This document shows positions 9,306 through 15,966 of a stretch of 19,444 nt of DNA, one piece after another. The translations under genes were made by a program, and so were the position numbers. The stretch's first letter is position 1; the number at the start of each line of letters is the position of its first letter. The stretch comes from Bacillota bacterium (GTDB lineage: Bacteria > Bacillota > Clostridia > DSM-8532): assembly GCA_023440865.1 (NCBI GenBank), contig JAEXRM010000223.1, forward strand, positions 1 to 19,444, read 5' to 3'. The notes below the pieces were generated by a model. The model was not told the origin of the DNA and ran no database searches. It saw nothing but the letters and a program-made list of their open reading frames with translations.

Positions 9306-9585
9306 CAAGGCATCCGTGCTGCAGGAAGTGTACGACGTGATCGTCGACCGCCGGGCCAATCCCAAGGAAGGCTCCTACACGAACTACCTGTTCGACAAGG
9401 GCCTGGACAAGATCTGCAAGAAGGTCGGTGAAGAGGCGGCTGAAGTCATCATCGCCGCCAAGAACAATTCCGGATCCGAGATCCGCTACGAGATCTCCGA
9501 CCTGCTGTATCACATGATGGTGCTCATGGTCGATCAGGGTGTCACCTGGGAGCAGGTGTTCACCGAGCTGGAAGGCCGCCGCTGA
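9298..9585 (+). CDS. hisE: Phosphoribosyl-ATP pyrophosphatase
   Basis: A 95-aa all-helical MazG-like enzyme that removes pyrophosphate from phosphoribosyl-ATP, the step just before HisI. The signature KKVGEEAAEVIIAAKN (residues 41-56) carries Glu45, Glu46 and Glu49, and EISDLLYHMMVLM (65-77) carries Glu65 and Asp68, which bind magnesium. The length is normal for a stand-alone HisE. Its ATG lies inside the end of hisI in another frame. It ends about 50 nt before a long terminator hairpin, so the hom-hisI-hisE transcript probably stops there; the other his genes are not in the window. Confidence 0.96.
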   Translation: MSDKASVLQEVYDVIVDRRANPKEGSYTNYLFDKGLDKICKKVGEEAAEVIIAAKNNSGSEIRYEISDLLYHMMVLMVDQGVTWEQVFTELEGRR

Positions 9586-9638
9586 GCAGCCGCGCTGCGT
9601 GCGGGCAGGTGCGGGCCGAGCCGTTCGTCAAGCCGCGA

Positions 9639-9690
9639 AAAGGACCGTCTCCCTTGTCCGATGCCTGCATCCGGTGGGGGGCGGTCCTTT
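9639..9690. terminator. Long hairpin terminator shared by hisE (+) and rhodanese (-)
   Basis: AAAGGACCG (9639-9647) pairs with CGGTCCTTT (9682-9690). The stem continues inward as six more pairs, with G-U wobbles, between 9648-9653 and 9676-9681. The 22-nt loop holds an inner GATGC/GCATC helix. It has A/T tracts on both outer sides (TTTC in plus, TTTTC in minus), and it sits between two convergent genes, which fits a bidirectional terminator. Confidence 0.7.
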
Positions 9691-9721
9691 CAGGCGCTGA
9701 GGGGCTCGTGTCGTCGCAGGG

Positions 9722-10051
9722 TCATCCGCCAACGATGCCGAAGGGCCAGCTCATGATGCCGCCGAGGTCGCTGACATCGGCATAGCCCAGCTGTGCCAGA
9801 AAACGGGCCGCCTGGGCGCTGCGGGCGCCACTCGCGCAGTAGACGACAATGCGGGCATTCCTGTCCGGCAGGACGGTTTCAGCCCGCGCCGGGAGCTGGT
9901 CAAGCGGCAGCAGGGTGCTGCCCGGGATATGTCCCCCCGCATGCTCGGCATGGGTGCGGACATCGAGGAGCACGAAAGGAACGCGGTTGGCGAGCATGTC
10001 CTGTACCTGAGCCGGTTTGATGCGGTTTGTGGCGCTTTTGGTGAAAAACAT
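9722..10051 (-). CDS. Single-domain rhodanese-like protein
   Basis: A 109-aa stand-alone rhodanese domain. LLDVRTHAEHAGGHIPGS (28-45) is the classic entry motif, and the active loop CASGARS at 72-78 has the catalytic Cys72 and Arg77. These proteins carry sulfane sulfur as a persulfide and serve sulfur transfer or thiosulfate metabolism. There is no signal peptide. I place the start at 10051 because AAAGGAAG (complement of 10058-10065) is then 6 nt away; the ATG at 10057 would be only about 2 nt from it, and longer in-frame extensions up to 10285 are not homologous. It is divergent from the Fur-family gene, and a minus-strand -10-like TACAAT lies over 10109-10114. Confidence 0.88.
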   Translation of the reverse strand: MFFTKSATNRIKPAQVQDMLANRVPFVLLDVRTHAEHAGGHIPGSTLLPLDQLPARAETVLPDRNARIVVYCASGARSAQAARFLAQLGYADVSDLGGIMSWPFGIVGG

Positions 10052-10136
10052 CGGCATCTTCCTTTCCCGGAGCATTGCGTCCGGAACCCTGACGTATCTT
10101 GCATCCTCATTGTACGATGCGCGACAGGCCGGCTCC

Positions 10137-10180
10137 GTGATGGAGTCACATTTGGCGAAGGGCGCGGAGCGCGGTATAAT
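10137..10180 (+). promoter_or_regulatory. Promoter of the Fur-family gene with an upstream dyad
   Basis: TTGGCG at 10152-10157 and a perfect TATAAT at 10175-10180 are spaced by 17 bp, with a start site near 10187. Immediately upstream, GTGA-N5-TCAC (10137-10149) forms a short dyad that could be a regulator site. The dyad does not look like a canonical Fur box. Confidence 0.75.
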
Positions 10181-10236
10181 CGAATCGGATGCCTGATCCG
10201 GCCGGAACGGGTCCGGGCGGGAACGACGGAGGACGC

Positions 10237-10686
10237 ATGTTGGATTTGAAGCAGGTTCTGTCGGAGCGTGGGTTCCGCATGACATCGCAACGCGAGGCGG
10301 TGCTTCGGACAGTCGAGGCGTGCGAGGGAGAACACCTCACCGTCGAGGAAATCTATGACCGCACGCGCGCCAGCGCACCCGAAATCGGTATCGCAACGGT
10401 CTATCGCACGTTGCAGCTGCTGACCGAGATCGGATACCTCACGCGCGACTACCTGGGGGACAGCACCGTCCGGTATGAAATCTGCCATGCGGAAGAGCAC
10501 CATGCCCACCACCATCTTGTATGCCTGTCCTGCGGCGCCATCATCGAAGCGAAGGAAGACCTGATGAACGCCATCGAGGCGATGCTGCAGCAGCAGTACG
10601 GGTTCGAGATCGTCGACCACCGCATCCAGTTTCTTGGACACTGTGCCGCCTGCCGCAAGGCGAAGGCGGAGCGTGTGGCGCCCTGA
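10237..10686 (+). CDS. Fur-family metalloregulator
   Basis: A 149-aa transcriptional regulator. The N-terminal winged helix has the family start FRMTSQREAVL (13-23), His33 and the recognition helix ATVYRTLQLL (53-62). The C-terminal dimer/metal domain has the His-rich stretch HHAHHHLVCLSCG (88-100), with Cys96 and Cys99 paired to Cys136 and Cys139 as the structural zinc site. This pattern fits Fur or PerR; sequence alone does not separate iron from peroxide sensing, so no symbol is given. GGAGG at 10228-10232 is 4 nt before the ATG. A consensus promoter precedes it. It is divergent from the rhodanese gene. Confidence 0.93.
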   Translation: MLDLKQVLSERGFRMTSQREAVLRTVEACEGEHLTVEEIYDRTRASAPEIGIATVYRTLQLLTEIGYLTRDYLGDSTVRYEICHAEEHHAHHHLVCLSCGAIIEAKEDLMNAIEAMLQQQYGFEIVDHRIQFLGHCAACRKAKAERVAP

Positions 10687-10728
10687 GCGCATCCGCCCGC
10701 TTCCGGGACAAGTGGAAAAACTGCCTGT

Positions 10729-10747
10729 CATGCGGACTCCACGCATG
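10729..10747 (+). other. Hairpin downstream of the Fur-family gene
   Basis: CATGCG (10729-10734) pairs with CGCATG (10742-10747) around a 7-nt loop. There is no T-run. The rest of the 261-nt gap before HU shows nothing I can call with confidence; a TTGAAA at 10849-10854 has only poor -10 matches downstream. Confidence 0.35.
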
Positions 10748-10947
10748 CATCACAGGGGCGGCGCATGTGGCTGATCGTTCACAGCGCCCTTTCAAGGCCC
10801 ATCTTCGTGGTTACCATATCGCAAAGCGGCATGGGGAAAAGACTTCATTTGAAAAATCCACCAAGCTCCCTGTTAGTGACGGATTTGCCGGGGTATGAAG
10901 AAAATGGGCACCGGAAGGGTGCGTTGCATGACGAAAGGAGTGAAACC

Positions 10948-11259
10948 ATGAACAAGGCCGATCTCATCGATCTGATCTCGAAAAAGGCCGAACTGACCAA
11001 GAAGGACGCCGGCATCGCGCTCGACGCCATGGTGGAGAGCATTTCGGGGTCGCTCATCAAGGGCGAGAAAGTCACGCTTGTCGGCTTCGGCACCTTCGAT
11101 GTCCGCGAACGCAAGGCCCGTACGGGCGTGAATCCGCAGACGAAGGCGAAGATCAAGATCCCCGCATCCAAGGCGCCCGTTTTCAAGGCCGGCAAGGAGC
11201 TCAAGGGCAAGATCGCCGTCCAGGCAGCCAAGGCGACCAAGAAGAAGGCATCGAAATAG
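10948..11259 (+). CDS. HU-type nucleoid DNA-binding protein
   Basis: A 103-aa small basic DNA-bending protein. Residues 1-90 cover the whole HU fold: MNKADLIDLIS start, GFGTFDVRERKARTGVNP (46-63) leading into the beta arm with the intercalating proline Pro63, and IPASKAPVFKAGKELK (71-86). Beyond the usual 90-residue length there is a short Lys/Ala-rich tail (residues 91-103) that may add DNA contacts. AAAGGAG at 10934-10940 lies 7 nt before the ATG; an in-frame upstream ATG at 10765 gives a non-homologous extension. The gene stands alone, closed by its own terminator. Confidence 0.96.
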   Translation: MNKADLIDLISKKAELTKKDAGIALDAMVESISGSLIKGEKVTLVGFGTFDVRERKARTGVNPQTKAKIKIPASKAPVFKAGKELKGKIAVQAAKATKKKASK

Positions 11260-11289
11260 GCAGGTCACAATCGCACCGGCTTGTGTGCG

Positions 11290-11326
11290 GGGCGGGGAAC
11301 CGGTTTCGACCGGTACCCGCCCTTTT
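11290..11326 (+). terminator. Intrinsic terminator of HU with a UUCG tetraloop
   Basis: GGGCGGG (11290-11296) pairs with CCCGCCC (11316-11322), and the inner ACCGGT (11299-11304) pairs with ACCGGT (11309-11314) across TTCG. A GA/A internal loop separates them. TTTT follows at 11323-11326. The UUCG cap makes it very stable. Confidence 0.92.
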
Positions 11327-11345
11327 CAGCGCCGAAAAACGGTAC

Positions 11346-11374
11346 TGGTGGCGCCGTTCACATTTGTGTAGACT
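11346..11374 (+). promoter_or_regulatory. Weak candidate promoter of the MFS gene
   Basis: TAGACT at 11369-11374 has a poor -35 match TGGTGG 17 bp upstream (11346-11351). It is the only reasonable pair between the HU terminator and the transporter gene. Confidence 0.3.
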
Positions 11375-11411
11375 GGAATGGAGGTCATCGGAGGAAGGGA
11401 GCGTCTGACGG

Positions 11412-12692
11412 ATGGTAGCACGCATGCGTTTCACACGTACCGAAAAGAGCTGGGTCCTGTATGATGCCGGCAATTCAGCCTTCACCATGCTTGTCTCGTC
11501 CGTGATTCCCATTTATTTCAACAGCTTGACGGCCGCCGGCGGGGTCTCCCCGACACGGTCGGCCGCCTGGTGGGGCCTGATCACCTCGCTCAGCACGCTC
11601 ATCCTGGCCGTGTTGTCACCGCTTCTGGGGCCGCTGGCGGATTTCAGGGGCATGAAGATCCGCCTGTTCACCATATCGATGGGCGTCGGCCTGGCGACGG
11701 GTGTCGCCATGGGGCTGGTCAACGGCTGGATTGCCTTTGTGGTGCTGTTCGTCATCGCCAAGCTCGGCTACAATCTTTCGCTGGTTTTCTACGATTCGAT
11801 GCTCACGGACGTCAGCACGGACGACCGCATGGACACCGTCTCGTCAATGGGGTACGGCATCGGCTACATCGCAAGCTGCGTGCCCTTCATCCTGTGCATC
11901 GGCCTGATTCTGACCGCCGACGCAACCGGGCTTGGCAAGACGGCCGCCACGCGGCTTTCGTTCATCCTGACCTGCGTGTGGTGGGGTCTTTTCTCGATGC
12001 CGCTGTTGCGCGACTACCGGCAGACCTGGTTTGTCGAACGCAAGGCACATGCCCTGACCGCTTCGCTGTCGACACTGGCCGGCACCCTGCGGCGCCTGGG
12101 CAAGGAAAGGCGCATCCTGCTGTTCATGCTTGCGTTCTTCTGCTACATCGACGGTGTCTACACCATCATCGGCATGGCGGCCTCCTACGGCAGCGCGGTC
12201 GGCATCGACAGCACGCAGATGATCCTTGCGCTGCTGCTGACACAGATCATCGCATTCCCGTGCGCGATCCTGTTCGGCCGACTCGCCCGGCGGTTCAACA
12301 CCCGCAGGCTCATCGAGGCCTGCATCATCGGTTACGCCGGCATCGCGCTGTTCGCGCTGCAGCTCGACCGCGCGTGGGAATTCTGGTTCCTCGCCGTGTG
12401 CGTCGCCATGTTCCAGGGTGGCATCCAGTCCCTCTCCCGGTCGTACTTCGCGCGCATCATCCCCAAGGAGCACTCGAACGAGTACTTCGGGTTGTTCAAC
12501 ATCTTCGGCAAGGGCGCCGACTTCCTCGGCCCCCTGCTGATGAGCCTGACCATGCTGGTGACCGGTCGTGCGAATCTTGGCGTGGTACCCATCATCATGC
12601 TGTTCGTCATTGGATATGCGCTGATGCGGCTGTTGCCGCCGGACCCCGCGGATCCTGCCGGGGAGGAGGCGGGGGCTGCCTCGTCCATTTGA
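11412..12692 (+). CDS. MFS transporter, UMF1 (Atg22-like) family
   Basis: A 426-aa membrane protein with about twelve hydrophobic segments. The start KSWVLYDAGNSAFTMLV (residues 13-29) is the signature of the UMF1/Atg22-like branch of the major facilitator superfamily. Other marks are LGPLADFRGMKIR after the second segment, the MGYGIGYIAS segment in the middle, FQGGIQSLSRSYFARIIPKE (about 336-355), and the FGLFNIFGKGADFLGP segment that follows. The yeast homologue exports amino acids from the vacuole; the bacterial substrates are mostly unknown, so I assign none. The ATG at 11412 lies 10 nt after AAGGGAG (11395-11401); Met5 is a possible alternative start. A cytoplasmic tail rich in Ala, Pro and Glu ends the protein. 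No clear terminator follows. Confidence 0.9.
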   Translation: MVARMRFTRTEKSWVLYDAGNSAFTMLVSSVIPIYFNSLTAAGGVSPTRSAAWWGLITSLSTLILAVLSPLLGPLADFRGMKIRLFTISMGVGLATGVAMGLVNGWIAFVVLFVIAKLGYNLSLVFYDSMLTDVSTDDRMDTVSSMGYGIGYIASCVPFILCIGLILTADATGLGKTAATRLSFILTCVWWGLFSMPLLRDYRQTWFVERKAHALTASLSTLAGTLRRLGKERRILLFMLAFFCYIDGVYTIIGMAASYGSAVGIDSTQMILALLLTQIIAFPCAILFGRLARRFNTRRLIEACIIGYAGIALFALQLDRAWEFWFLAVCVAMFQGGIQSLSRSYFARIIPKEHSNEYFGLFNIFGKGADFLGPLLMSLTMLVTGRANLGVVPIIMLFVIGYALMRLLPPDPADPAGEEAGAASSI

Positions 12693-12731
12693 CGGACGCA
12701 TGCGTCAGATCGGATATGGGACCATCGTCCC

Positions 12732-12780
12732 ATTGTCAAATTGCATTGACATCTGGTATGATGATAATGCAAATTGTCAA
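12732..12780 (+). promoter_or_regulatory. Extended -10 promoter embedded in repeated operator-like sites
   Basis: TTGTCA (12733-12738), an 18-bp spacer and TATGAT (12757-12762) preceded by TGG form a good extended -10 promoter. ATTGTCAA occurs twice in direct orientation, at 12732-12739 and 12773-12780, 41 bp apart. TGTCAA-N6-TTGACA forms an inverted repeat at 12734-12751. TTGCATT (12741-12747) and AATGCAA (12766-12772) enclose the -10. The layout resembles a repressor-controlled promoter. Confidence 0.6.
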
Positions 12781-12847
12781 TAACGCGCATGGCGGGCGGG
12801 AGGCACATATCGGTGTCGCTGCCCCCTGTGCGCGTCCGGGAGGCGAA

Positions 12848-13066
12848 ATGATGGGCCGATTGCTGATCGATGACTTGTCCGAGGGAGAACGGCTGGCGTT
12901 TCTTGCCTGCCTTTTCATGCAAGGGGATCTGTCGTCGGATGAATACATTCATCAGGTGCGTGCCGTCGTGCCGGGCGAGGAGCCGTATGAGCACGTCATC
13001 GAGCAGCGTACGGATTGGGACTGCCTCAACCGCATGATGGGCCGTCACCCGGTGTTGCCTTCCTGA
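12848..13066 (+). CDS. Small protein of unknown function (72 aa)
   Basis: I do not recognise this protein. It is 72 aa, probably helical and acidic, with an amphipathic start (LLIDDLSEGERLAFLACLFM) and a second charged helix, and ends PVLPS. There is no transmembrane segment or recognised motif. Support for a real gene: a good promoter at 12733-12762, GGGAGG at 12838-12843 placed 4 nt before the first ATG (7 nt before a second ATG at 12851), and an open frame to the stop. The same frame stays open upstream through the MFS gene, but that is a shadow. Its 3' end overlaps the convergent AraC gene by 41 nt. The leader is about 78 nt. It might be a small regulator; that is guesswork. Confidence 0.55.
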   Translation: MMGRLLIDDLSEGERLAFLACLFMQGDLSSDEYIHQVRAVVPGEEPYEHVIEQRTDWDCLNRMMGRHPVLPS

Positions 13067-13892
13067 AGGCACGCGGTGACAGGCCCCGCGTCTTGCGGAA
13101 TATCTTGGAGAACAACAGCGGATCGTCATACCCGACGCTTCGCGCCACATCCCCGATCGAGAGGCCTGCGTTCCCGAGGAACTGACAGGCCTTTTCCATG
13201 CGCAGACCGATGAGAAAGTCGCGCGGTGAAAACCCCGTCTCGTCATGGAAGATCTCGGAGAAATAGCTGCGGTCGAGCCCCACCCGTGCGGCGGCATCGG
13301 CCACGCCGATGGGACGGGCGTAGTTCATGCGAAAGAACTCGATGGCCTTTGCCACATAGGCCTTGCGCCGTCCCTGGCCGCCATCCGCGTTTTCCTGTCC
13401 CGCCGTGTCGGCCAGTGCGGCAAGGAACAGGTACAGCTGCCCCAGCAGGCGCAGCTCGCGACCGCGATCCATCTCGAAGGATCGGTTCATCTCGCGGACG
13501 CAGCCGGCTATGGCGCCGAACCGGTCATGAAACACGGGGTGCTCCGCCGTCACCCCCCCCTGCGCCAGCAGGAAGGGCGCTCGCGAGCCCCAGAAGCCGA
13601 TCCAGCTGTAATGCCATGGATCCGTGCCATCCGCATCATAGTAGGTCACCTGGTCGGGGCAGATCAGGAAGCCGTCACCCGGTCCGAGTTCCCAGACCCG
13701 TCCGGCGGAGTGGAAATGCCCCCGCCCCGCATGCACGAAATGTACAAGCCAGTGGTCCCGCACGGCGGGGCCGTAGCTGTGCCCGGGAAGACAGTCTTCC
13801 TGGCCGTACTGCACCATTTCCAGGTCCGGCAGGTTCCGGCGGACGGTCTGCCACAGGGCGGGCGGCTTCGCGGATGTTCTTCTGGCGGGCAT
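13026..13892 (-). CDS. AraC-family transcriptional regulator
   Basis: A 288-aa regulator. The N-terminal half is a cupin-like sensing domain: RDHWLVHFVHAGRGHFHSAG, then WELGPGDGFLICPDQVTYYD and the aromatic HYSWIGFWG, as in sugar-responsive AraC members. The C-terminal 100 residues carry two helix-turn-helix motifs: IGVADAAARVGLDRSYFSEI and the final SIGDVARSVGYDDPLLFSKI followed by the family's FRKTRGLSPRAFR. The start at 13892 has AGGAG 6 nt upstream; a further in-frame ATG at 13928 lacks this. The gene is divergent from the family 4 glycosidase, so it probably activates that gene in response to a galactoside or glucoside. An extended -10 for it lies at 13935-13943. Confidence 0.92.
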   Translation of the reverse strand: MPARRTSAKPPALWQTVRRNLPDLEMVQYGQEDCLPGHSYGPAVRDHWLVHFVHAGRGHFHSAGRVWELGPGDGFLICPDQVTYYDADGTDPWHYSWIGFWGSRAPFLLAQGGVTAEHPVFHDRFGAIAGCVREMNRSFEMDRGRELRLLGQLYLFLAALADTAGQENADGGQGRRKAYVAKAIEFFRMNYARPIGVADAAARVGLDRSYFSEIFHDETGFSPRDFLIGLRMEKACQFLGNAGLSIGDVARSVGYDDPLLFSKIFRKTRGLSPRAFRKATPGDGPSCG

Positions 13893-13934
13893 GTCTTGCT
13901 CCTGTTCTCGCTGGTTCGCGTGCACCATTCCAAC

Positions 13935-13943
13935 ATTATGCCA
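13935..13943 (-). promoter_or_regulatory. Extended -10 for the AraC gene
   Basis: The minus strand reads TGGCATAAT, a TGn-extended -10 about 43 nt upstream of the AraC start codon. The only -35-like TTGCCA on that strand is 24 bp away, too far for a standard promoter. Confidence 0.4.
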
Positions 13944-13964
13944 TATTCGGCCCGCATTCCGCCA

Positions 13965-13993
13965 TGGCAACACGCCGAGCCATCCCATACAAT
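13965..13993 (+). promoter_or_regulatory. Candidate promoter of the family 4 glycosidase gene
   Basis: TACAAT at 13988-13993 has a weak -35 TGGCAA 17 bp upstream (13965-13970), as expected for a gene that needs an activator. The start codon is 70 nt downstream of the -10. Confidence 0.5.
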
Positions 13994-14063
13994 GGTCTCG
14001 TGCCGGTCGCCCGCGGTGGCGGTCGGAAGTGCACCCGACAGCAGGATCATGGAGGAACCAGGC

Positions 14064-15386
14064 ATGAAGAAGATCGCATTCATCGGAGCCGGCAGCTTCG
14101 GCTTCACCCGCGGGCTGGTCAAGGACATCCTTTCGTTTCCGGCATTCCGCGACTGCACCATCGCGTTGATGGACATCAACGCCGATCGGCTTGCCTATAT
14201 CAAACGGGGCGTGGAGAAGATCATCGAGGCCGGCAAGTATCCGGCGACCGTAATCGCCACGATGGATCGCGCCGAGGCCCTCAGGGGCGCCGACGGCGTG
14301 CTCTGCACCATCCTGTCGGGCGGCGTCCAGGTGTGGCGTCACGATGTGGAGATTCCCAAGAAGTACGGCGTGGACATCAATGTCGGCGACACGCGCGGAC
14401 CGGCCGGCATCTTCCGCGCCCTGCGCACCATTCCCGAGATGATCGCGATCGTGAAGGACATCGAGACGTACTGTCCGAACGCCATCTTCCTCAACTACAC
14501 CAATCCCATGGCCATGCTGTGCCGCGCGATGCAGGGCGTCTCGGACGTTGCGATCTCCGGCCTGTGCCACAGCGTGCAGGGCACCGCCGAGATGCTCGCC
14601 CGCTGGATCGGCGCCCCCATGTCGGAGGTCACCTACCGCTGCGCCGGCATCAACCACCAGGCGTTCTATCTCGACTACAAGTGGAACGGCAGGGACGCCT
14701 ACCCGCTCATCCGTGAGGCGATGAAGCGGCCCGAGGTGTACAACGAGGAGCTCGTGCGCAACGAGATGTTCCTGCACCTGGACTACTACGTCACCGAGTC
14801 GAGCGGGCACAACTCCGAGTACAACGCCTGGTTCCGCAAGCGCCCCGACCTCATCGAGAAGTACTGCACGACCGGAACCGGCTGGAACCCCGGCGTGTAC
14901 GCCTACATCCTCGACGAGTACCTCAAGCGCGAGGACAACTGGCGCGAGGAGTACGACAAGTGGCTGGCCGAGGACAAGATCGACCTGACCCGCGGCCACG
15001 AGTATGCCGCATCCATTTTCAACGCCTGCTTCGGCGACGGCACGCTGTTCGAGTTCAACGGCAACGTCCGCAACTTCGGCCTGATCGACAACCTGCCCGA
15101 GGGCTGCTGCGTCGAGGTGCCCGTGCTGGCGTCGCCCCGCGGGCTCGATCCCATCCATGTCGGCAGTCTGCCCGCCCCGCTGGCCGTGCTCGTCAATACG
15201 AGCGCCCGTTGCGAGGAGCTGGCGGTCGAGGGGGCGCTCGAAGGCGACCCGCGCAAGATCTTCCACGCCATCGCGTTTGATCCGCTGACCTCCGCCGTGC
15301 TGAGCCTCGCGGAGATCCGCAAGATGGTGGATGAGATGTTCCAGGCGAACCAGGCCTGGCTGCCGCAGTTCAAGCACCTGCGCTGA
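14064..15386 (+). CDS. Glycoside hydrolase family 4, MelA-like alpha-galactosidase/alpha-glucosidase
   Basis: A 440-aa NAD- and manganese-dependent glycosidase, which cleaves by an oxidation-elimination route. The N-terminal nucleotide motif IGAGSFGFTR (7-16) opens a Rossmann fold. NYTNPMAM, GLCHSVQGT with Cys168 and His169, and INHQAFYLD with His198 match the metal and sugar site of the MelA/AglA branch, where a Cys and His bind the metal. NVGDTRGPAGIFRALRT near residues 108-124 is the usual loop. Whether it prefers galactosides, glucosides or glucuronides is not clear, so no symbol is assigned. GGAGG at 14051-14055 lies 8 nt before the ATG. No transporter gene accompanies it in the window. 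It is presumably controlled by the divergent AraC regulator. Confidence 0.92.
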   Translation: MKKIAFIGAGSFGFTRGLVKDILSFPAFRDCTIALMDINADRLAYIKRGVEKIIEAGKYPATVIATMDRAEALRGADGVLCTILSGGVQVWRHDVEIPKKYGVDINVGDTRGPAGIFRALRTIPEMIAIVKDIETYCPNAIFLNYTNPMAMLCRAMQGVSDVAISGLCHSVQGTAEMLARWIGAPMSEVTYRCAGINHQAFYLDYKWNGRDAYPLIREAMKRPEVYNEELVRNEMFLHLDYYVTESSGHNSEYNAWFRKRPDLIEKYCTTGTGWNPGVYAYILDEYLKREDNWREEYDKWLAEDKIDLTRGHEYAASIFNACFGDGTLFEFNGNVRNFGLIDNLPEGCCVEVPVLASPRGLDPIHVGSLPAPLAVLVNTSARCEELAVEGALEGDPRKIFHAIAFDPLTSAVLSLAEIRKMVDEMFQANQAWLPQFKHLR

Positions 15387-15463
15387 CCTTTCGGGTCGCG
15401 TGCCGATCCGCACGGAAACGAGATTCCGGCTTGAACGCAGACCCTTTGGAAGCACACCCGCGG

Positions 15464-15529
15464 CGGATGCCGCGCGAAGACCGCCCGTCCATGCCACGGG
15501 ACATCGGCTTCGCGCGGCATCCGTTTTTT
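15464..15529 (+). terminator. Intrinsic terminator of the glycosidase with a 16-bp stem
   Basis: A perfect 16-bp stem (15464-15479 with 15508-15523) is followed by TTTTTT at 15524-15529. The 28-nt loop contains a second hairpin, CCCGT (15484-15488) with ACGGG (15496-15500). It begins 78 nt after the glycosidase stop codon. Confidence 0.94.
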
Positions 15530-15584
15530 GTCACATTCCACGAAATTCAGGCGCGATCTTCTGGCACACCGAAACCGGAAGATG

Positions 15585-15593
15585 TGACATAAT
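15585..15593 (+). promoter_or_regulatory. Candidate extended -10 for the membrane-fusion gene
   Basis: TGACATAAT is a TGn-extended -10 without a good -35. It overlaps ATGTGACA (15582-15589), the inverse of TGTCACAT at 15529-15536. A second extended -10, TGATACGAT, lies at 15747-15755. Which one is used cannot be decided. Confidence 0.4.
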
Positions 15594-15966
15594 GATAGAC
15601 AGTCCGAACGGGTCCCGCATTCGGCCGAAGCCTCCCGTACGCGGTGTCTGCCGGCGCAGGAGACGGCGTCGTCGATGACATTCGCCGACTCAACCGTCAC
15701 TCTTCCGACGGTTGCGTCCGATATGCTGGCATCTCGCGGACGGCGATGATACGATGGGCGCATGCGCTTGGGCGGAAGTGCGGGGAATCCGGCAACCGGA
15801 TCCCCCCCGCGTGTGCGGTCCTGGAAGGGTATCGGCGCGAACCGCGGCGCTGTCGGACAAACCCCTGGTCCGGACGGGATGGCGTGGCAAGCGTCCGACA
15901 GGCGAACGCATGTGGACAGCGGATGAAGACGTTCCGCAGGAACCGATGAAAACGAGGTGCGACGAG
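15594..15966 (+). other. Long structured leader before the membrane-fusion gene
   Basis: No gene can be supported in this 373-nt stretch; the open frames in it look like GC-driven shadows. It holds a perfect 8-bp hairpin CAACCGTC/GACGGTTG (15691-15698 with 15707-15714). A very GC-rich hairpin follows at 15780-15810: GCGGGG with CCCCGC, and ATCCGG with CCGGAT closed by CAA. Neither has a T-run and I did not recognise a riboswitch class. Confidence 0.45.

Noticed and set aside
11570..12847. An upstream continuation of the small ORF through the MFS gene, giving 498 codons
   Set aside because: The MFS protein in another frame is clearly real; the continuation is Arg/His/Pro-rich shadow sequence. 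Only the part from 12848 has its own promoter and Shine-Dalgarno.
13893..15497. A long N-terminal extension of the AraC frame on the minus strand
   Set aside because: It is antisense to the GH4 gene, and AraC-family length and the Shine-Dalgarno both favour the start at 13892.
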